This document shows, one piece after another, positions 8,182-16,991 of a stretch of 64,000 bases of DNA. The stretch is taken from contig NZ_LFVY01000018.1 in the NCBI RefSeq assembly GCF_001050155.1, forward strand, positions 1 to 64,000. The letters run 5' to 3'. Each line of letters starts with the position of its first letter. The first letter of the stretch is position 1. A program made the translations under genes and the position numbers. The notes below the pieces were generated by a model. The model did not search any database, had not been told where the DNA came from, and was given only the letters and a program-made list of their open reading frames with translations. This DNA is from Nitratireductor soli. Its GTDB lineage: Bacteria > Pseudomonadota > Alphaproteobacteria > Rhizobiales > Rhizobiaceae.

Positions 8182-9006
8182 TCAGCGCTTCAGATGGCGC
8201 GTTATGCGGCGCTCGATCCAGTCGACCAGATTGCGCAGCACCTCGACCATGGCAAGATAGATGACCGCGGCCCAGATGTAAGTCTGGAAATCGAAGGTCT
8301 GGGAATAGGCGCGCCGGGTCTCGCCCATCAGATCGTAGATGGTGATGATGGCGACGATGGCCGAGCCCTTGATCATCAGGATGATCTCGTTGCCATAGGG
8401 GCGCAACGCGACGATCATCGCCTGCGGAATGATGATCTTGCGGATCGTCTGCAGCTTCGACAGGCCAAGTGCCGCGGCTGCCTCCCACTGGCCGCGCCTG
8501 ACGCTTTCAATGGCGCCGCGCAGGATTTCCGCCTGATAGGCGGCGGTGTTCAGCGTGAAGGCGAAGACGGCGCAGTACCAGGCCTCTCGGAAGAAGGTCC
8601 AAAGCCCGACGGCCTGCAGTTCGGGGCGGAACGAGCCGAGCCCGTAATAGACGAGAAAGGTCTGGGCCAGGAGCGGCGTGCCGCGGAAAAAGTAGACATA
8701 GGCATAGGCAATCGCCGAGACGATGCCGTTGCGCGAGGTGCGGCCATAGGCAATCGGGATCGACAGGAGGGCGCCGAGCAGCACCGAGACGACGACCAGC
8801 TTGACGGTGATCCACAGGCCCGACAAATAGCGTGGCAGATAGCGCTGGAAGATCGCCGGATCCCATGCATCGACCATGAAGACCAGCACGGCGAGCGCAA
8901 GGGCCGCCCAGACGCACAACAGAACGACGCCGATGGTGCGCTGATGCGTCCAGCGGGGTTTCTCGACGGGCGGTCGGTCGACCGTCAGGGTCTGTTCGGC
9001 GCTCAT
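8182..9006 (-). CDS. Polar amino-acid ABC transporter permease (HisM-like)
   Basis: 274 residues from the ATG at 9006, which overlaps the stop of the upstream permease as ATGA. About 30 soluble residues precede a first TM segment (around 34-55), then the HisM/GlnP-type domain with segments near 72-97, 103-125 and 140-160 and the EAA loop EAAAALGLSKLQTIRKIIIPQ near 178-198 that contacts the ATPase. It is the second inner-membrane subunit of a histidine/lysine/arginine/ornithine or opine-type importer. The open frame runs further upstream to 9213 but that part is shadow of the first permease. Confidence 0.93.
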   Translation of the reverse strand: MSAEQTLTVDRPPVEKPRWTHQRTIGVVLLCVWAALALAVLVFMVDAWDPAIFQRYLPRYLSGLWITVKLVVVSVLLGALLSIPIAYGRTSRNGIVSAIAYAYVYFFRGTPLLAQTFLVYYGLGSFRPELQAVGLWTFFREAWYCAVFAFTLNTAAYQAEILRGAIESVRRGQWEAAAALGLSKLQTIRKIIIPQAMIVALRPYGNEIILMIKGSAIVAIITIYDLMGETRRAYSQTFDFQTYIWAAVIYLAMVEVLRNLVDWIERRITRHLKR

Positions 9007-9731
9007 CGCGACACCCCGCTGCGTTCGGTCCAGCGTTCGATGGCGTTGAGGACGATGGAAGAGAGCATGGCCAGAACCAGATAGATCAGGCAGGCAATGC
9101 CGAAAAAGAGGAAGGCCTCCTTGGTCACGCGTGCGGCGATGCCGCTCTGGCGCAGAATGTCGGCAAGGCCGATCACGGAGACGAGCGCGGTGTCCTTGAG
9201 CAGGATCAGCCACAGATTGGACAGGCCGGGCAGGGCAAGGCGCACGAGCTGCGGCAGGATGATCAGCCGCATGGTCTGCAAGCTGGAAAGGCCGACGGCG
9301 ATACTGCCCTCATACTGCCCCTGCGGGATGGCGCGAAAGGCGGCCAGAAACACCTCGCTGGCATAGGAGGAGAACACCGCGCCCAACGCCACCATGCCGG
9401 CGACGAACGCATTGACCTCGATGTTGGCTGTCGGATCGAACAGGTGCAGCAGGCGCTGCAAGCCGATCTGCACACCGTAAAACACGAGGAACAGCGTCAG
9501 GAGTTCCGGCAGGCCGCGAAACAGGGTCGTGTAGATGTTCGCCGCCAGCCGCAGGTAACGGTCGCTTGACCGTTTGCCGAGCGCAATCAAAAAACCGATG
9601 ACCAATCCAAGCGGCAGGGTGGCAAGCGCCAGCGAGACCGTCACCACGACGCCCGCCGCGATATCGTCGCCCCAGCCTTCCGGGCCGAAGCTCAACAGGG
9701 TCAAGACCCTTTCCATCGCCGAATTCCCCAT
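9003..9731 (-). CDS. Polar amino-acid ABC transporter permease (HisQ-like)
   Basis: 242 residues. TM segments lie near 20-48, 64-82, 96-122 and at the C-terminal end (165-225). The EAA motif is YEGSIAVGLSSLQTMRLIILPQ-like near 140-160, followed by GLSNLWLILLKDTALVSVIG. It pairs with the 9006 permease (ATGA overlap) and the binding protein encoded at 9901-10686. An alternative ATG lies five codons in (9716). No ATP-binding subunit is encoded in this cluster, so the motor must be supplied from elsewhere. Confidence 0.93.
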   Translation of the reverse strand: MGNSAMERVLTLLSFGPEGWGDDIAAGVVVTVSLALATLPLGLVIGFLIALGKRSSDRYLRLAANIYTTLFRGLPELLTLFLVFYGVQIGLQRLLHLFDPTANIEVNAFVAGMVALGAVFSSYASEVFLAAFRAIPQGQYEGSIAVGLSSLQTMRLIILPQLVRLALPGLSNLWLILLKDTALVSVIGLADILRQSGIAARVTKEAFLFFGIACLIYLVLAMLSSIVLNAIERWTERSGVSR

Positions 9732-9765
9732 CCGGGCTCGTTCCCGGGGTTGCTGAAGCCTCCTT

Positions 9766-9799
9766 CATGCATCTATCCGGACGCACAAAGGACGCTCTA
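9766..9799 (+). repeat. Mosaic repeat, partial module A
   Basis: The 3' half of module A (ATCCGGACGC through GGACGCTCT) sits between the binding-protein and first permease genes. The left AGAGCG end is lost. Related copies are listed at 26696, 44470 and 57711. Confidence 0.6.
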
Positions 9800-9838
9800 T
9801 CTCATTGTCTTTCCGTGCGGCTGGGCTCCCTTGCACAA

Positions 9839-9867
9839 CAGGCGGCCGCGCTGTATCGGGCCGCCTG
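9839..9867 (-). terminator. Hairpin between binding-protein and permease genes
   Basis: CAGGCGGCC pairs with GGCCGCCTG around an 11-nt loop, 34 nt after the stop of the binding-protein gene on the minus strand. There is no long U-run, so it probably acts as a partial terminator or mRNA-stabilising stem that keeps binding-protein message more abundant than permease message, as is common in such operons. Confidence 0.5.
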
Positions 9868-9900
9868 CGTGAGGTTCTGCTCAGGACATAGTCTTGCCGT

Positions 9901-10686
9901 TCAGTCGCCGTAGGCGTCGAAGGAGAAATACTTGTCGTTGACCTCTTTGTACTTTCCGTTCGCGCGGATGGCTGTGATGGCGGCATTGAGCTTTTCGCGC
10001 AACGCGTCCTCGCCCTTGCGAATGGCGATGCCGATACCGGGTCCATAGATGGACTCCACCGGCGTGACGGTGCCGATCTGCTTGCAGCAGGCGCCTTCAT
10101 CGCTCTTGAGGAATTCCTCGAGCACGATGACATCGTCTATGACCGCGTCGAGACGGCCGCTGATGATGTCGAGCTTGTATTCCTCGGCCGTCGGATAGAG
10201 CTTTACGTCGCTGTCGGCGAAGGTTTGCTCGGCATAGGTCGAATGGGTGGTCGAGCCCTGCGCACCAATGGTTTTGCCGGCCAGGTCTTCCTTGGTGACG
10301 CCCTTGATGTCGGAGTCTTTCGGGGCAACGATGGCTGGCGGCGTGTTGTAGTATTTGTCGGTGAAATCGACTTCCTTCTTGCGGTCCTCGGTGATCGACA
10401 TGGAGGCGATGATGGCGTCGAACTTGCCGGCTTGCAGGGCAGGGATGATGCCGTCCCAATCCTGCGTGACGAACTCGCAATCGGCCTTCATCTCCTCGCA
10501 AAGCGCCCGGGCGATATCGACATCGAAACCTTCCAGCGTGCCGTCAGCCGTCAGATTGTTGAAGGGCGGATAGGCGCCTTCCGTGCCGATCTTCAGCTTC
10601 ATCGTGTCCTGGGCATTTGCCGCTCCCACGGCCAGGGCCAAAGCCGCTGCCGGCAGCGCGAGCGCGATACGCCTTGAAATACGCAT
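9901..10686 (-). CDS. Periplasmic amino-acid-binding protein of the ABC transporter (HisJ/ArtJ-like)
   Basis: 261 residues. A clear signal peptide (about 1-25, AAALALAVGAANAQ) precedes a type 3 solute-binding domain: IGTEGAYPPFNN, GTLEGFDVDIARALCEEM, FVTQDWDGIIPALQAGKFD, IIASMSITEDRKKEVDFTDKYY. The IAxMSIT-x-ER/RK block and the DxD-type FDVDI motif are typical for lysine/arginine/ornithine or histidine binders. Cys pairs near 66/73 and in the GACCKQIG block may form disulfides. An SD (GAGAGGA) lies ahead of the ATG. It is first in the operon with the two permeases downstream, and a hairpin follows its stop. Confidence 0.93.
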   Translation of the reverse strand: MRISRRIALALPAAALALAVGAANAQDTMKLKIGTEGAYPPFNNLTADGTLEGFDVDIARALCEEMKADCEFVTQDWDGIIPALQAGKFDAIIASMSITEDRKKEVDFTDKYYNTPPAIVAPKDSDIKGVTKEDLAGKTIGAQGSTTHSTYAEQTFADSDVKLYPTAEEYKLDIISGRLDAVIDDVIVLEEFLKSDEGACCKQIGTVTPVESIYGPGIGIAIRKGEDALREKLNAAITAIRANGKYKEVNDKYFSFDAYGD

Positions 10687-10816
10687 TCGTGTTCCTCTCT
10701 TTTATTCTTCTCCGTCGCCGGGCTGGAGCCTTGGGACGGGACTTGAAACCGGATATTCCCATCGTTTCGCGCAGAATTGCAACCGTAAAGGTTTCGTGAT
10801 CCAGTGCGATGATGGG

Positions 10817-11335
10817 CTATGCGGTTGTGTTCGCCAGTCCGGTTTGGTGAAGAATGAAATCGGCGATCGCCTCGATATCGTCGAGTGCGAAACGCGGCAG
10901 CCCGCCGCTGTCGGCGTCGTGGTCGGCCGCTACGGCCACGATGGCGGGATCGCCTGCCGCCAGGGAGGCGCTGTCTTTCGCGTCGCGGCGACGGCACTCG
11001 ATCTTGGCATGGCGGCCGCGCTTGTATCCTTCGACCAGGACGAGGTCGCAGGGCGACAGGCGCGCGAGCATCGTCTCGAGGTCCGGCTCCTCGGCCTCCT
11101 GCAGTTCATGGATGATCGCCCAGCGCCGGCTGGAGACAATGGCCACCTCGGCCGCTCCGGCGCTGCGATGGCGAAACGAGTCCGTGCCCTCATGGTCGAT
11201 GTCGAACGCGTGGTGAGCGTGTTTCAGCGCGGCGATGCGCAATCCGCGCCGGGTCATCTCGGCGATGAGACGGGAGGTCAAGGTGGTCTTGCCGGAGTTC
11301 TTCCAGCCGACAATGCCGAAGACGCGATGGCTCAT
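10817..11335 (-). CDS. mobB: Molybdopterin-guanine dinucleotide biosynthesis protein MobB
   Basis: 172 residues with a Walker A motif GWKNSGKTTL near 10-19, then LKHAHHAFDIDHEGTDSFRHR near 37-57 and VLVEGYKRGRHAKIE near 98-112, all standard for MobB. It binds GTP and assists MobA in attaching GMP to molybdopterin. The ATG overlaps the mobA stop as ATGA, so translation is coupled. It is the last gene of the MFS-mobA-mobB run. Confidence 0.95.
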   Translation of the reverse strand: MSHRVFGIVGWKNSGKTTLTSRLIAEMTRRGLRIAALKHAHHAFDIDHEGTDSFRHRSAGAAEVAIVSSRRWAIIHELQEAEEPDLETMLARLSPCDLVLVEGYKRGRHAKIECRRRDAKDSASLAAGDPAIVAVAADHDADSGGLPRFALDDIEAIADFILHQTGLANTTA

Positions 11336-11952
11336 TCCTTCTCCCTTCGCACCATGGTGCGGGCCTTGGCCAGATCGCCCGGCGTGTTGATGTTGAAGAA
11401 CGGGTCGATTTCGCCGTCGGCGGCGAAATCGACCAGCGCGACGCGGCGGCGCTCGCCGGCATAGGCGGTCACGCGCCGCTTTCCACCTTCGGCGATGTGG
11501 GCGGCGAGATCGTCGGCAAGCGCCGTCGGCCAGAGACCGAACACCGGATGCACCCGGCCCATCGAGCGGGCCAGCGCGATGTCTTGCGCATCGACAACCG
11601 CCACGCCAAGACGGGTGACCAGATCGGCAGGGAAAAAGGGCGTGTCGGCGGCAACGGTAACGATGTGGGTCAGCGATTCTTGCCGTGCTGCCCAGCGCAG
11701 GCCGGCCAGAATGCCGCCAAGCGGACCGAGACGCTCGGGAAGCGGGTCGGCAATGACTTCAAGACCAAAGGAGGCGAACCGGTGCGGGTCGCCATTGGCA
11801 TTGAGGACGACATGCGTGACCTGGGGAGCGAGGCGCGCCGCGACAAGTTCGAGAAGCGTCGCGTCGCCGATGCTTGCCAACCCCTTGTCGCCACCGCCAA
11901 GGCGGGTTGCTTCGCCTCCCGCGAGAATCACGCCGGCAATGGTGGTGACCAT
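11332..11952 (-). CDS. mobA: Molybdenum cofactor guanylyltransferase MobA
   Basis: 206 residues. The nucleotidyltransferase signature LAGGEATRLGGGDKGLASIG lies near 10-29, with the conserved G-G-x-D-K arrangement; VLNANGDPHRF and GPLGGILAGLRWA follow, and VAADTPFFPADLV holds the metal-binding Asp. The reaction joins GMP from GTP to Mo-molybdopterin to give the MGD cofactor used by DMSO-reductase-type enzymes. The gap to the upstream MFS gene is 12 nt, and mobB overlaps its 3' end. moaA lies 2.5 kb upstream on the same strand. Confidence 0.95.
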   Translation of the reverse strand: MVTTIAGVILAGGEATRLGGGDKGLASIGDATLLELVAARLAPQVTHVVLNANGDPHRFASFGLEVIADPLPERLGPLGGILAGLRWAARQESLTHIVTVAADTPFFPADLVTRLGVAVVDAQDIALARSMGRVHPVFGLWPTALADDLAAHIAEGGKRRVTAYAGERRRVALVDFAADGEIDPFFNINTPGDLAKARTMVRREKE

Positions 11953-11964
11953 GGTGCGCTCCCG

Positions 11965-13170
11965 TCAGATATCGCCCGCCTGGCGCGCGACGCGGATGAC
12001 ATAGAGCGAGGCGACAACCGCCAGCGACGATGAAATCAGCATCACCCAAAGCAGCGGAAAGGGACCGGACTCGGCCGTCAGCAACGCCCCGGCAACCACC
12101 GCAAGTGCGGCGCCTCCACCGATCTGCAGCGCACCGCCCAGCCCGGATGCCGTGCCGGCCAGATGCGGCCTGACGCTGACCAGGCCGGCATTGGCGTTCG
12201 GCATGGTCATGCCGTTGCCGATGCCGACGAACATGGACGGCCCGAACAGCGACAGGGGATGGAAATAACCGGCCGAAAAGAGGGCCAGCGACAAAATCAG
12301 GCCGAGGGCCGCGGTGATGTTGCCGGCCAGCATCATGCGGTTGATGCCGAAGGTGCGCGAAAAACGGCCGGACAGGAAATTGCCCAGCATGTAACCGACC
12401 GAGATCAGAACGAAATACAGGCCGTAGCCCGACGGCGTCAGATTCAGCATGGTCGTCGCAACATAGGGGCCGCCGCCGAGAAAGGCGAAGAAGGCGCCGG
12501 AGGCCAGCGCCGCCGTCGCGGTGTAGCCCCAGAAGCGGCGCGAGCGGAACAATTCGGGGTAGTGCTTCAATTGCGATGTCATGCTCGCTGAGCGATTGTG
12601 ATTGGTCTCTCCCAGGTCGAGATAGACGACGGTGAAGGAGATGACGCCGAAAGCGAGGATCAGGTAGAAGGTCGCGTGCCAGCCATATAATTCGTCGAGG
12701 ATGCCGCCGATCAACGGGCCGATCATCGGCGCCAGCGTCATGCCCATGGTGATGTAACCGATGCGGCTGGCCGCTTCGTCCGCACCGACCGTGTCGCGCA
12801 CGATGGCGCGCGACAGTACCATGCCGGCGGCTGAAAACGCCTGCAGCACGCGACAGACCAGGAAGACCGTGATGTTCGGCGCGGCGAGGGCGGCGATGGT
12901 GCTGAGGATGAAGATGGCAAAGCAGACAAGCATCACCGGCCGCCGGCCCAACCGGTCGGAAGCCGGGCCGATGCCGAGCTGAAGGATCGCCGTTGCCGCC
13001 AGATAGAGCGAGACGGCGAGCTGGACGACGCCATAATCCGCATTGAAATAGACCGCCATACCCGGCAGGGACGGGAGGAACACATTCATCGATACGGCAG
13101 CCGTCGCGGTCGCGACGACAAGCGTCAGTATGTGTGGGGGCGTGGTTCGGTCGAGCAGGGGATTTGCCAT
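11965..13170 (-). CDS. Bcr/CflA-family multidrug efflux MFS transporter
   Basis: 401 residues, 12 predicted TM helices. The DHA1-type motif A appears as GPASDRLGRRPVML near 68-81 after TM2, and motif C-like VLSRAIVRDTVGADEA near 118-133 matches Bcr/CflA proteins, which export bicyclomycin, chloramphenicol or sulfonamides by proton antiport. The actual substrate is unknown. It lies 12 nt ahead of mobA on the same strand, so it may drive mobAB transcription, though a functional link is not evident. Confidence 0.9.
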   Translation of the reverse strand: MANPLLDRTTPPHILTLVVATATAAVSMNVFLPSLPGMAVYFNADYGVVQLAVSLYLAATAILQLGIGPASDRLGRRPVMLVCFAIFILSTIAALAAPNITVFLVCRVLQAFSAAGMVLSRAIVRDTVGADEAASRIGYITMGMTLAPMIGPLIGGILDELYGWHATFYLILAFGVISFTVVYLDLGETNHNRSASMTSQLKHYPELFRSRRFWGYTATAALASGAFFAFLGGGPYVATTMLNLTPSGYGLYFVLISVGYMLGNFLSGRFSRTFGINRMMLAGNITAALGLILSLALFSAGYFHPLSLFGPSMFVGIGNGMTMPNANAGLVSVRPHLAGTASGLGGALQIGGGAALAVVAGALLTAESGPFPLLWVMLISSSLAVVASLYVIRVARQAGDI

Positions 13171-13265
13171 TGTGTCCTAGAAATGTTGCCGCATCAACAA
13201 CCTCGTCCGAGGCGCAAAGTCAAACCGGGAGTTGGCCGGCCATGCCAAGTGAACCGGTCGCTCGA

Positions 13266-14186
13266 TCAGGTTCCTTCCGGCGCCATGCTTGGGCTGGTGC
13301 TCTTTGCCGCCGGCTTGAGATTGCCGCGGAAACGCTCGCGATACAGCGTGTAGAGGCCGGAGCAGACGACGATTGTCGCACCGACGATCATCGGCAGATC
13401 GGGCCTGTCGCCGAACAGCAGGAAACCGAGCGCCAGCGCCCACAACAGCGCCATGTAGCGAAACGGCGCAATGAAGGACAGGTCGCCGACCCGCAGCGCC
13501 TGGATGATGAAGTGATAGCCGCAGACGACGCAGAGCGCGGCTATGGCCAGCATGCCGAACGACATGCCGTCCATCGGCGACCAGCCGCCATAGGGCACGA
13601 TGAGCAGCGCGCCTCCCAGGGTGACGGCAGCCGATGTGGCGGTCGAGATCAGCGCTGTCGGCACATTGTCGGGGATGCGGCGCGTCGTCAGGTCGCGCAT
13701 GGTGGCGAAGGTGACGGCGGCGAGCCCGTAGAGCGAGTAGGCGTTGAAACCATCGAAGCCGGGGCGGATGATGATCAGGATGCCGACGAAGCCGGCGATG
13801 ATGGCGCTCCAGCGCCGCCAGCCGACCGGCTCGGAGAGGAAGAATGCCGCGCCCATCGTCACCGTCAGCGGCAGGACCTGCAGCACGGCGGAGATGTTGG
13901 CGATCGGCATGTTCTTCAGCGCCGCCAGGAAGCAGATGGTGGCGCCGGTCTCGCCAAGGACGCGCAGGCCGATCATCGGGTGAAGCATGGAGCGCGGCCG
14001 GACGAAGGCGCCCCAGCGCCAGGCCAGGAAGCCGATCAGCAGCGTTGCCATGATGCCGCGGATGAGCATCACCTGGCCCATGTTCATCGACACGGAGATG
14101 AGCTTGGTCAACGCGTCGTTGATGGTGAAGACGGCCATCGCAACCGACATGAAGAGCGCACCGCGCAGATTGGGTGAAAGAGGCAA
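13266..14186 (-). CDS. DMT-superfamily (EamA) transporter
   Basis: 306 residues made of two EamA repeats with ten predicted TM helices. The first repeat begins LRGALFMSVAMAVFTINDAL, and the second near 155 after a short basic loop. RGIMATLLIG and LNPxxx-like ends (PFRYMALLWALALGFLLFGD) are typical of the RhaT/EamA permease set. Such proteins export metabolites or amino acids. It is flanked by the MFS gene (95 nt) and by the 120-bp miniature element in front of moaA. Substrate unknown. Confidence 0.9.
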   Translation of the reverse strand: MPLSPNLRGALFMSVAMAVFTINDALTKLISVSMNMGQVMLIRGIMATLLIGFLAWRWGAFVRPRSMLHPMIGLRVLGETGATICFLAALKNMPIANISAVLQVLPLTVTMGAAFFLSEPVGWRRWSAIIAGFVGILIIIRPGFDGFNAYSLYGLAAVTFATMRDLTTRRIPDNVPTALISTATSAAVTLGGALLIVPYGGWSPMDGMSFGMLAIAALCVVCGYHFIIQALRVGDLSFIAPFRYMALLWALALGFLLFGDRPDLPMIVGATIVVCSGLYTLYRERFRGNLKPAAKSTSPSMAPEGT

Positions 14187-14281
14187 GGACGCTCCACGAC
14201 GCTGAATGATTCTTGAGCGTAACTGTTGCCCGGCGGCATTGGCAATCAGGCCAATGCCTTAAATGCGCTGGCGCTGGCCGC

Positions 14282-14401
14282 TAGTGGTCTGACCGAAACA
14301 GATGGTACCCATCTGTTTCGACAAGTCAGCCCACAAGCTATTGATCTGGTGGGGCGATTTTTCCTAACAGATGGGGACCATCTGTTAGGATCGCACCACT
14401 A
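14282..14401 (+). mobile_element. 120-bp miniature inverted-repeat element, copy 1
   Basis: The element runs from TAGTGGTCTGA to CGCACCACTA; the terminal 7 bases TAGTGGT/ACCACTA are inverted. It contains two nearly perfect hairpins, at 14294-14320 (CGAAACAGATGG arms) and 14363-14389 (CCTAACAGATGG arms), joined by a 42-nt spacer. An almost identical 120-bp copy lies at 46867-46986 in the opposite orientation, and a deleted relic at 43371-43421. It has no coding capacity. The outer TA could be a duplicated target, which fits MITEs of Tc1/mariner or IS630-type transposases, but no transposase gene is in the window. Confidence 0.7.
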
Positions 14402-14427
14402 GGCACGGGACTGCCACCGCTAAGGGC

Positions 14428-15435
14428 TTATCCGCCGGTCACGCTCATATGGCGGGAAACCGAGGGGCGGTTGGTGCGCCGGTCGATGACGAAGTCATGG
14501 CCCTTGGGCTTGCGCGTGATCGCATCGTCGATGGCCGACGCCAGCAACTCATTGCCCTCGGAGGCGCGCAGCGCGGCGCGCAGGTCGGCCGAATCGTCCT
14601 GGCCGAGGCACATATAGAGCATGCCCGTGCAGGTGATGCGCACGCGGTTGCAGCTTTCGCAGAAATTATGCGTCATCGGCGTGATGAAGCCCAGCTTGCC
14701 GCCGGTTTCGCTCACTTCAACGTAGCGTGCCGGCCCGCCGGTCTTGAAGGGAATGTCGGTCAGCGTGAACTGTTGCTCGAGTTGCGCGCGCAGCAATGAC
14801 AGCGGCAGATACTGGTCGGTTCGGTCGGCGTCGATCTCGCCCATGGGCATGGTCTCGATGACGGTCATGTCCATGCCGCGGCCATGCGCCCAGCGCAGCA
14901 TTTCGGGAATTTCGTCCTCGTTGAAGCCTTTCAGCGCCACCGCATTGAGCTTGACGTGCAGGCCGGCGGCTTCGGCGGCGTCGATGCCGCGCATCACCTT
15001 GTCGAGATTGCCCCAGCGCGTGATGGCGCGGAATTTTTCCGCATCGAGCGTGTCGATCGACACGTTGATGCGGCGGACGCCGCAATCGGCGAGTTCGGCT
15101 GCGAAGCGTTCCAGCTGCGAACCGTTGCTGGTCAGCGTCAGCTCCTGCAGCGCTCCCGATTTCAGGTGGCGGGAAAGCTGGCGCACCAGATGCATGATGT
15201 TCTTGCGCACCAGCGGCTCGCCGCCGGTCAGCCGCAGCCGCCGGACGCCTTTTTCAATGAAGACCGTGCACAGGCGGTCGAGCTCTTCGAGGCTCAACAG
15301 GTCGCGCTTGGGCAGGAAGGTCATGTCTTCCGCCATGCAGTAGACACAGCGAAAATCGCAGCGATCGGTCACCGACACGCGCAAATAGTCGATGGCGCGG
15401 CCAAACGGGTCGATCATGTTGCTGTGCTGCGTCAT
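14428..15435 (-). CDS. moaA: GTP 3',8-cyclase MoaA (molybdenum cofactor step 1)
   Basis: 335 residues. The radical-SAM cluster motif is [11 protein letters not shown] near 26-36 and the second 4Fe-4S cluster that binds GTP uses C-x2-C with a distant Cys ([20 protein letters not shown] near 258-277). The chain ends in Gly-Gly, which the family requires. It converts GTP to 3',8-cyclo-7,8-dihydro-GTP, which MoaC turns into cPMP. moaC is not in the window. The 241-nt region downstream holds the 120-bp miniature element. The divergent DUF971 gene starts 181 nt away. Confidence 0.97.
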   Translation of the reverse strand: MTQHSNMIDPFGRAIDYLRVSVTDRCDFRCVYCMAEDMTFLPKRDLLSLEELDRLCTVFIEKGVRRLRLTGGEPLVRKNIMHLVRQLSRHLKSGALQELTLTSNGSQLERFAAELADCGVRRINVSIDTLDAEKFRAITRWGNLDKVMRGIDAAEAAGLHVKLNAVALKGFNEDEIPEMLRWAHGRGMDMTVIETMPMGEIDADRTDQYLPLSLLRAQLEQQFTLTDIPFKTGGPARYVEVSETGGKLGFITPMTHNFCESCNRVRITCTGMLYMCLGQDDSADLRAALRASEGNELLASAIDDAITRKPKGHDFVIDRRTNRPSVSRHMSVTGG

Positions 15436-15616
15436 CGAGGCTTGCTTCCGCTTGCGGTCTCCGGCTGGACCTGCTGCATACTATGTCGTTCGTTTGGGCC
15501 GGCAATTCAAGCACGGCAAGCTAGCATCACGCCGCGCTGTTGGGCAATCGGTCCAGACCGGGGTTTTCTCCGGGGCAAAAGCTGAATAGTGCTGTGGGCG
15601 AAAGGCGGTGCCACTC

Positions 15617-15988
15617 ATGAACCCATCCTCCAATGTAAAGCCACCGAAGGAACTGCGTATTTCGAAAGACCGCATGACGATGACCGTGCTGTTCGCCGCA
15701 ATGGAGCCCGCCGCGCTCTCGGCCGAAATGCTGCGCGTTCTGTCGCCTTCGGCGGAAGTGCAGGGGCATTCGCCCGACCAGCGCGTCACCGTGCCTGGCA
15801 AGAAAAGCGTCAGCATCGCGCGCGTCGATCCCGTCGGCAATTATGCGGTGCGCGTCGTTTTCAGCGATGGGCACCAGAGCGGCATCTTCACCTGGCCCTA
15901 CCTTCATGAACTTGTCATCGAAAAGGACAAGAAATGGCAGGGCTATCTGGATGAATTGCAGGAAAAGGGATTGAGCCGTGGCGACTGA
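15617..15988 (+). CDS. DUF971 (gamma-butyrobetaine hydroxylase-like N-terminal domain) protein
   Basis: 123 residues from the ATG at 15617, which has AGGCGG eight nt ahead; a GTG at 15608 is an alternative. The DUF971 domain covers about 12-105: PKELRISKDRMTMTVLF, LSAEMLRVLSPSAEVQGH, and a C-terminal block with VRVVFSDGHQSGIFTWPYLHEL, the most conserved part of the family. Such stand-alone domains occur near Fe-S and cofactor genes but their biochemical role is not settled. The stop overlaps the following PPOX gene by 11 nt. Confidence 0.87.
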   Translation: MNPSSNVKPPKELRISKDRMTMTVLFAAMEPAALSAEMLRVLSPSAEVQGHSPDQRVTVPGKKSVSIARVDPVGNYAVRVVFSDGHQSGIFTWPYLHELVIEKDKKWQGYLDELQEKGLSRGD

Positions 15989-16607
15989 CGACGGCAGTCA
16001 CATCATCGCCTCGCTCGAGGCGCTGGAAGCGCTCTACGGCGAACCGGGCGAAGCGTCGCTGGTCAAGGTGACGGAGCGGGTGATACCGGAATATGCGGCG
16101 CTGATCGCGGCGTCGCCCTTCGCCGCCCTGGCAACGGTCGGACCGGAGGGCATCGATTGCTCGCCGCGCGGCGACCAGCCGGGTTTTGTCCGCATCCATG
16201 ATGAGCGGACGCTGATGATGCCAGACCGGCGGGGCAACAACAGGACGGATTCGCTGCGCAACATCGTCCGTGACGCCCGCGCGGCCTTCCTGTTCCTGAT
16301 CCCCGGATCGGGCACGACGCTCAGGGTCAATGGCAGGGCGCATCTGACGGTCGACCCGGAACTGTGCGCTTCGTTTGCCGTGGCAGGAGCTCAGCCGCGC
16401 TCGGTGATCGTGCTGTCGATTGAAGAGGTCTATTTCCAGTGTGCCCGCGCCATCGTCCGCTCCGATCTGTGGAACGCCGAAAAGCATGCCGATGCGAAGC
16501 AATTGCCGACGCCTGGCAAGATCCTGGCGGCGACCAGCCGGCAGGCGATCGACGGCGCGGCCTATGACGGCGAATGGCCGGAGCGCGCCGCCAGAACCAT
16601 GTGGTGA
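15978..16607 (+). CDS. Pyridoxamine 5'-phosphate oxidase-like FMN-binding protein
   Basis: 209 residues with the split-barrel fold of the MSMEG_1061/DR2398-type PPOX group: FAALATVGPEGIDCSPRGDQPGF near 49-71, the FMN-contacting MPDRRGNNRTDSLRNI near 81-96, and FLIPGSGTTLRVNGRA near 113-128. These proteins bind FMN (or F420 in some groups) and reduce unknown substrates; they are not PdxH itself. The start overlaps the DUF971 gene by 11 nt, so the two are coupled. It converges on the VOC gene with a gap of 13 nt. Confidence 0.88.
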   Translation: MATDDGSHIIASLEALEALYGEPGEASLVKVTERVIPEYAALIAASPFAALATVGPEGIDCSPRGDQPGFVRIHDERTLMMPDRRGNNRTDSLRNIVRDARAAFLFLIPGSGTTLRVNGRAHLTVDPELCASFAVAGAQPRSVIVLSIEEVYFQCARAIVRSDLWNAEKHADAKQLPTPGKILAATSRQAIDGAAYDGEWPERAARTMW

Positions 16608-16620
16608 AACCTGCCGGTGT

Positions 16621-16971
16621 TCAACGGTGGGAGAGGATGTTGACCAGCTTGCCGAATGGATCGCGCACATAGAATCGACGCACGCCCCAGGGTTCGTCCG
16701 CCGGACCATACTCGATATCGATTCCCGCCGCGACGAATTTTTCCAGCGCTGCATCGACGTCGTCGACCTCGATCGACAGGTCGGGCACCGGCGTTCCCGA
16801 GCCGCCTTCCGTGGCAAAGCTGATCTGCACGGTCATTTGGGCCGCGCTGCCGTAGGTGGCGATCCAGCCGAGATCCATAAGCAGATCGAGGCCGAGCAGG
16901 TCGCCGTAAAAGCGCCGCGCGGCCTCGATGTCGGTGGCCTGCACGTTGCTGACGATCCGCTTGACGTTCAT
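16621..16971 (-). CDS. VOC-family (glyoxalase/bleomycin-resistance-like) protein
   Basis: 116 residues from the ATG at 16971, behind a strong GGAGGA site. One VOC domain is seen: VSNVQATDIEAARRFYGDLL at the start and a C-terminal GVRRFYVRDPFGKLVNIL, the usual end motif of the beta-alpha-beta-beta-beta repeat. Candidate metal residues are few (E67-like, H115), so it may be a non-catalytic binder. The long open frame running on to 17631 is a shadow of the upstream MFS gene. It follows that MFS gene by 20 nt on the same strand and is probably in its operon. Confidence 0.87.
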   Translation of the reverse strand: MNVKRIVSNVQATDIEAARRFYGDLLGLDLLMDLGWIATYGSAAQMTVQISFATEGGSGTPVPDLSIEVDDVDAALEKFVAAGIDIEYGPADEPWGVRRFYVRDPFGKLVNILSHR

Positions 16972-16991
16972 GGTTTTCCTCCGCCTGTCGA

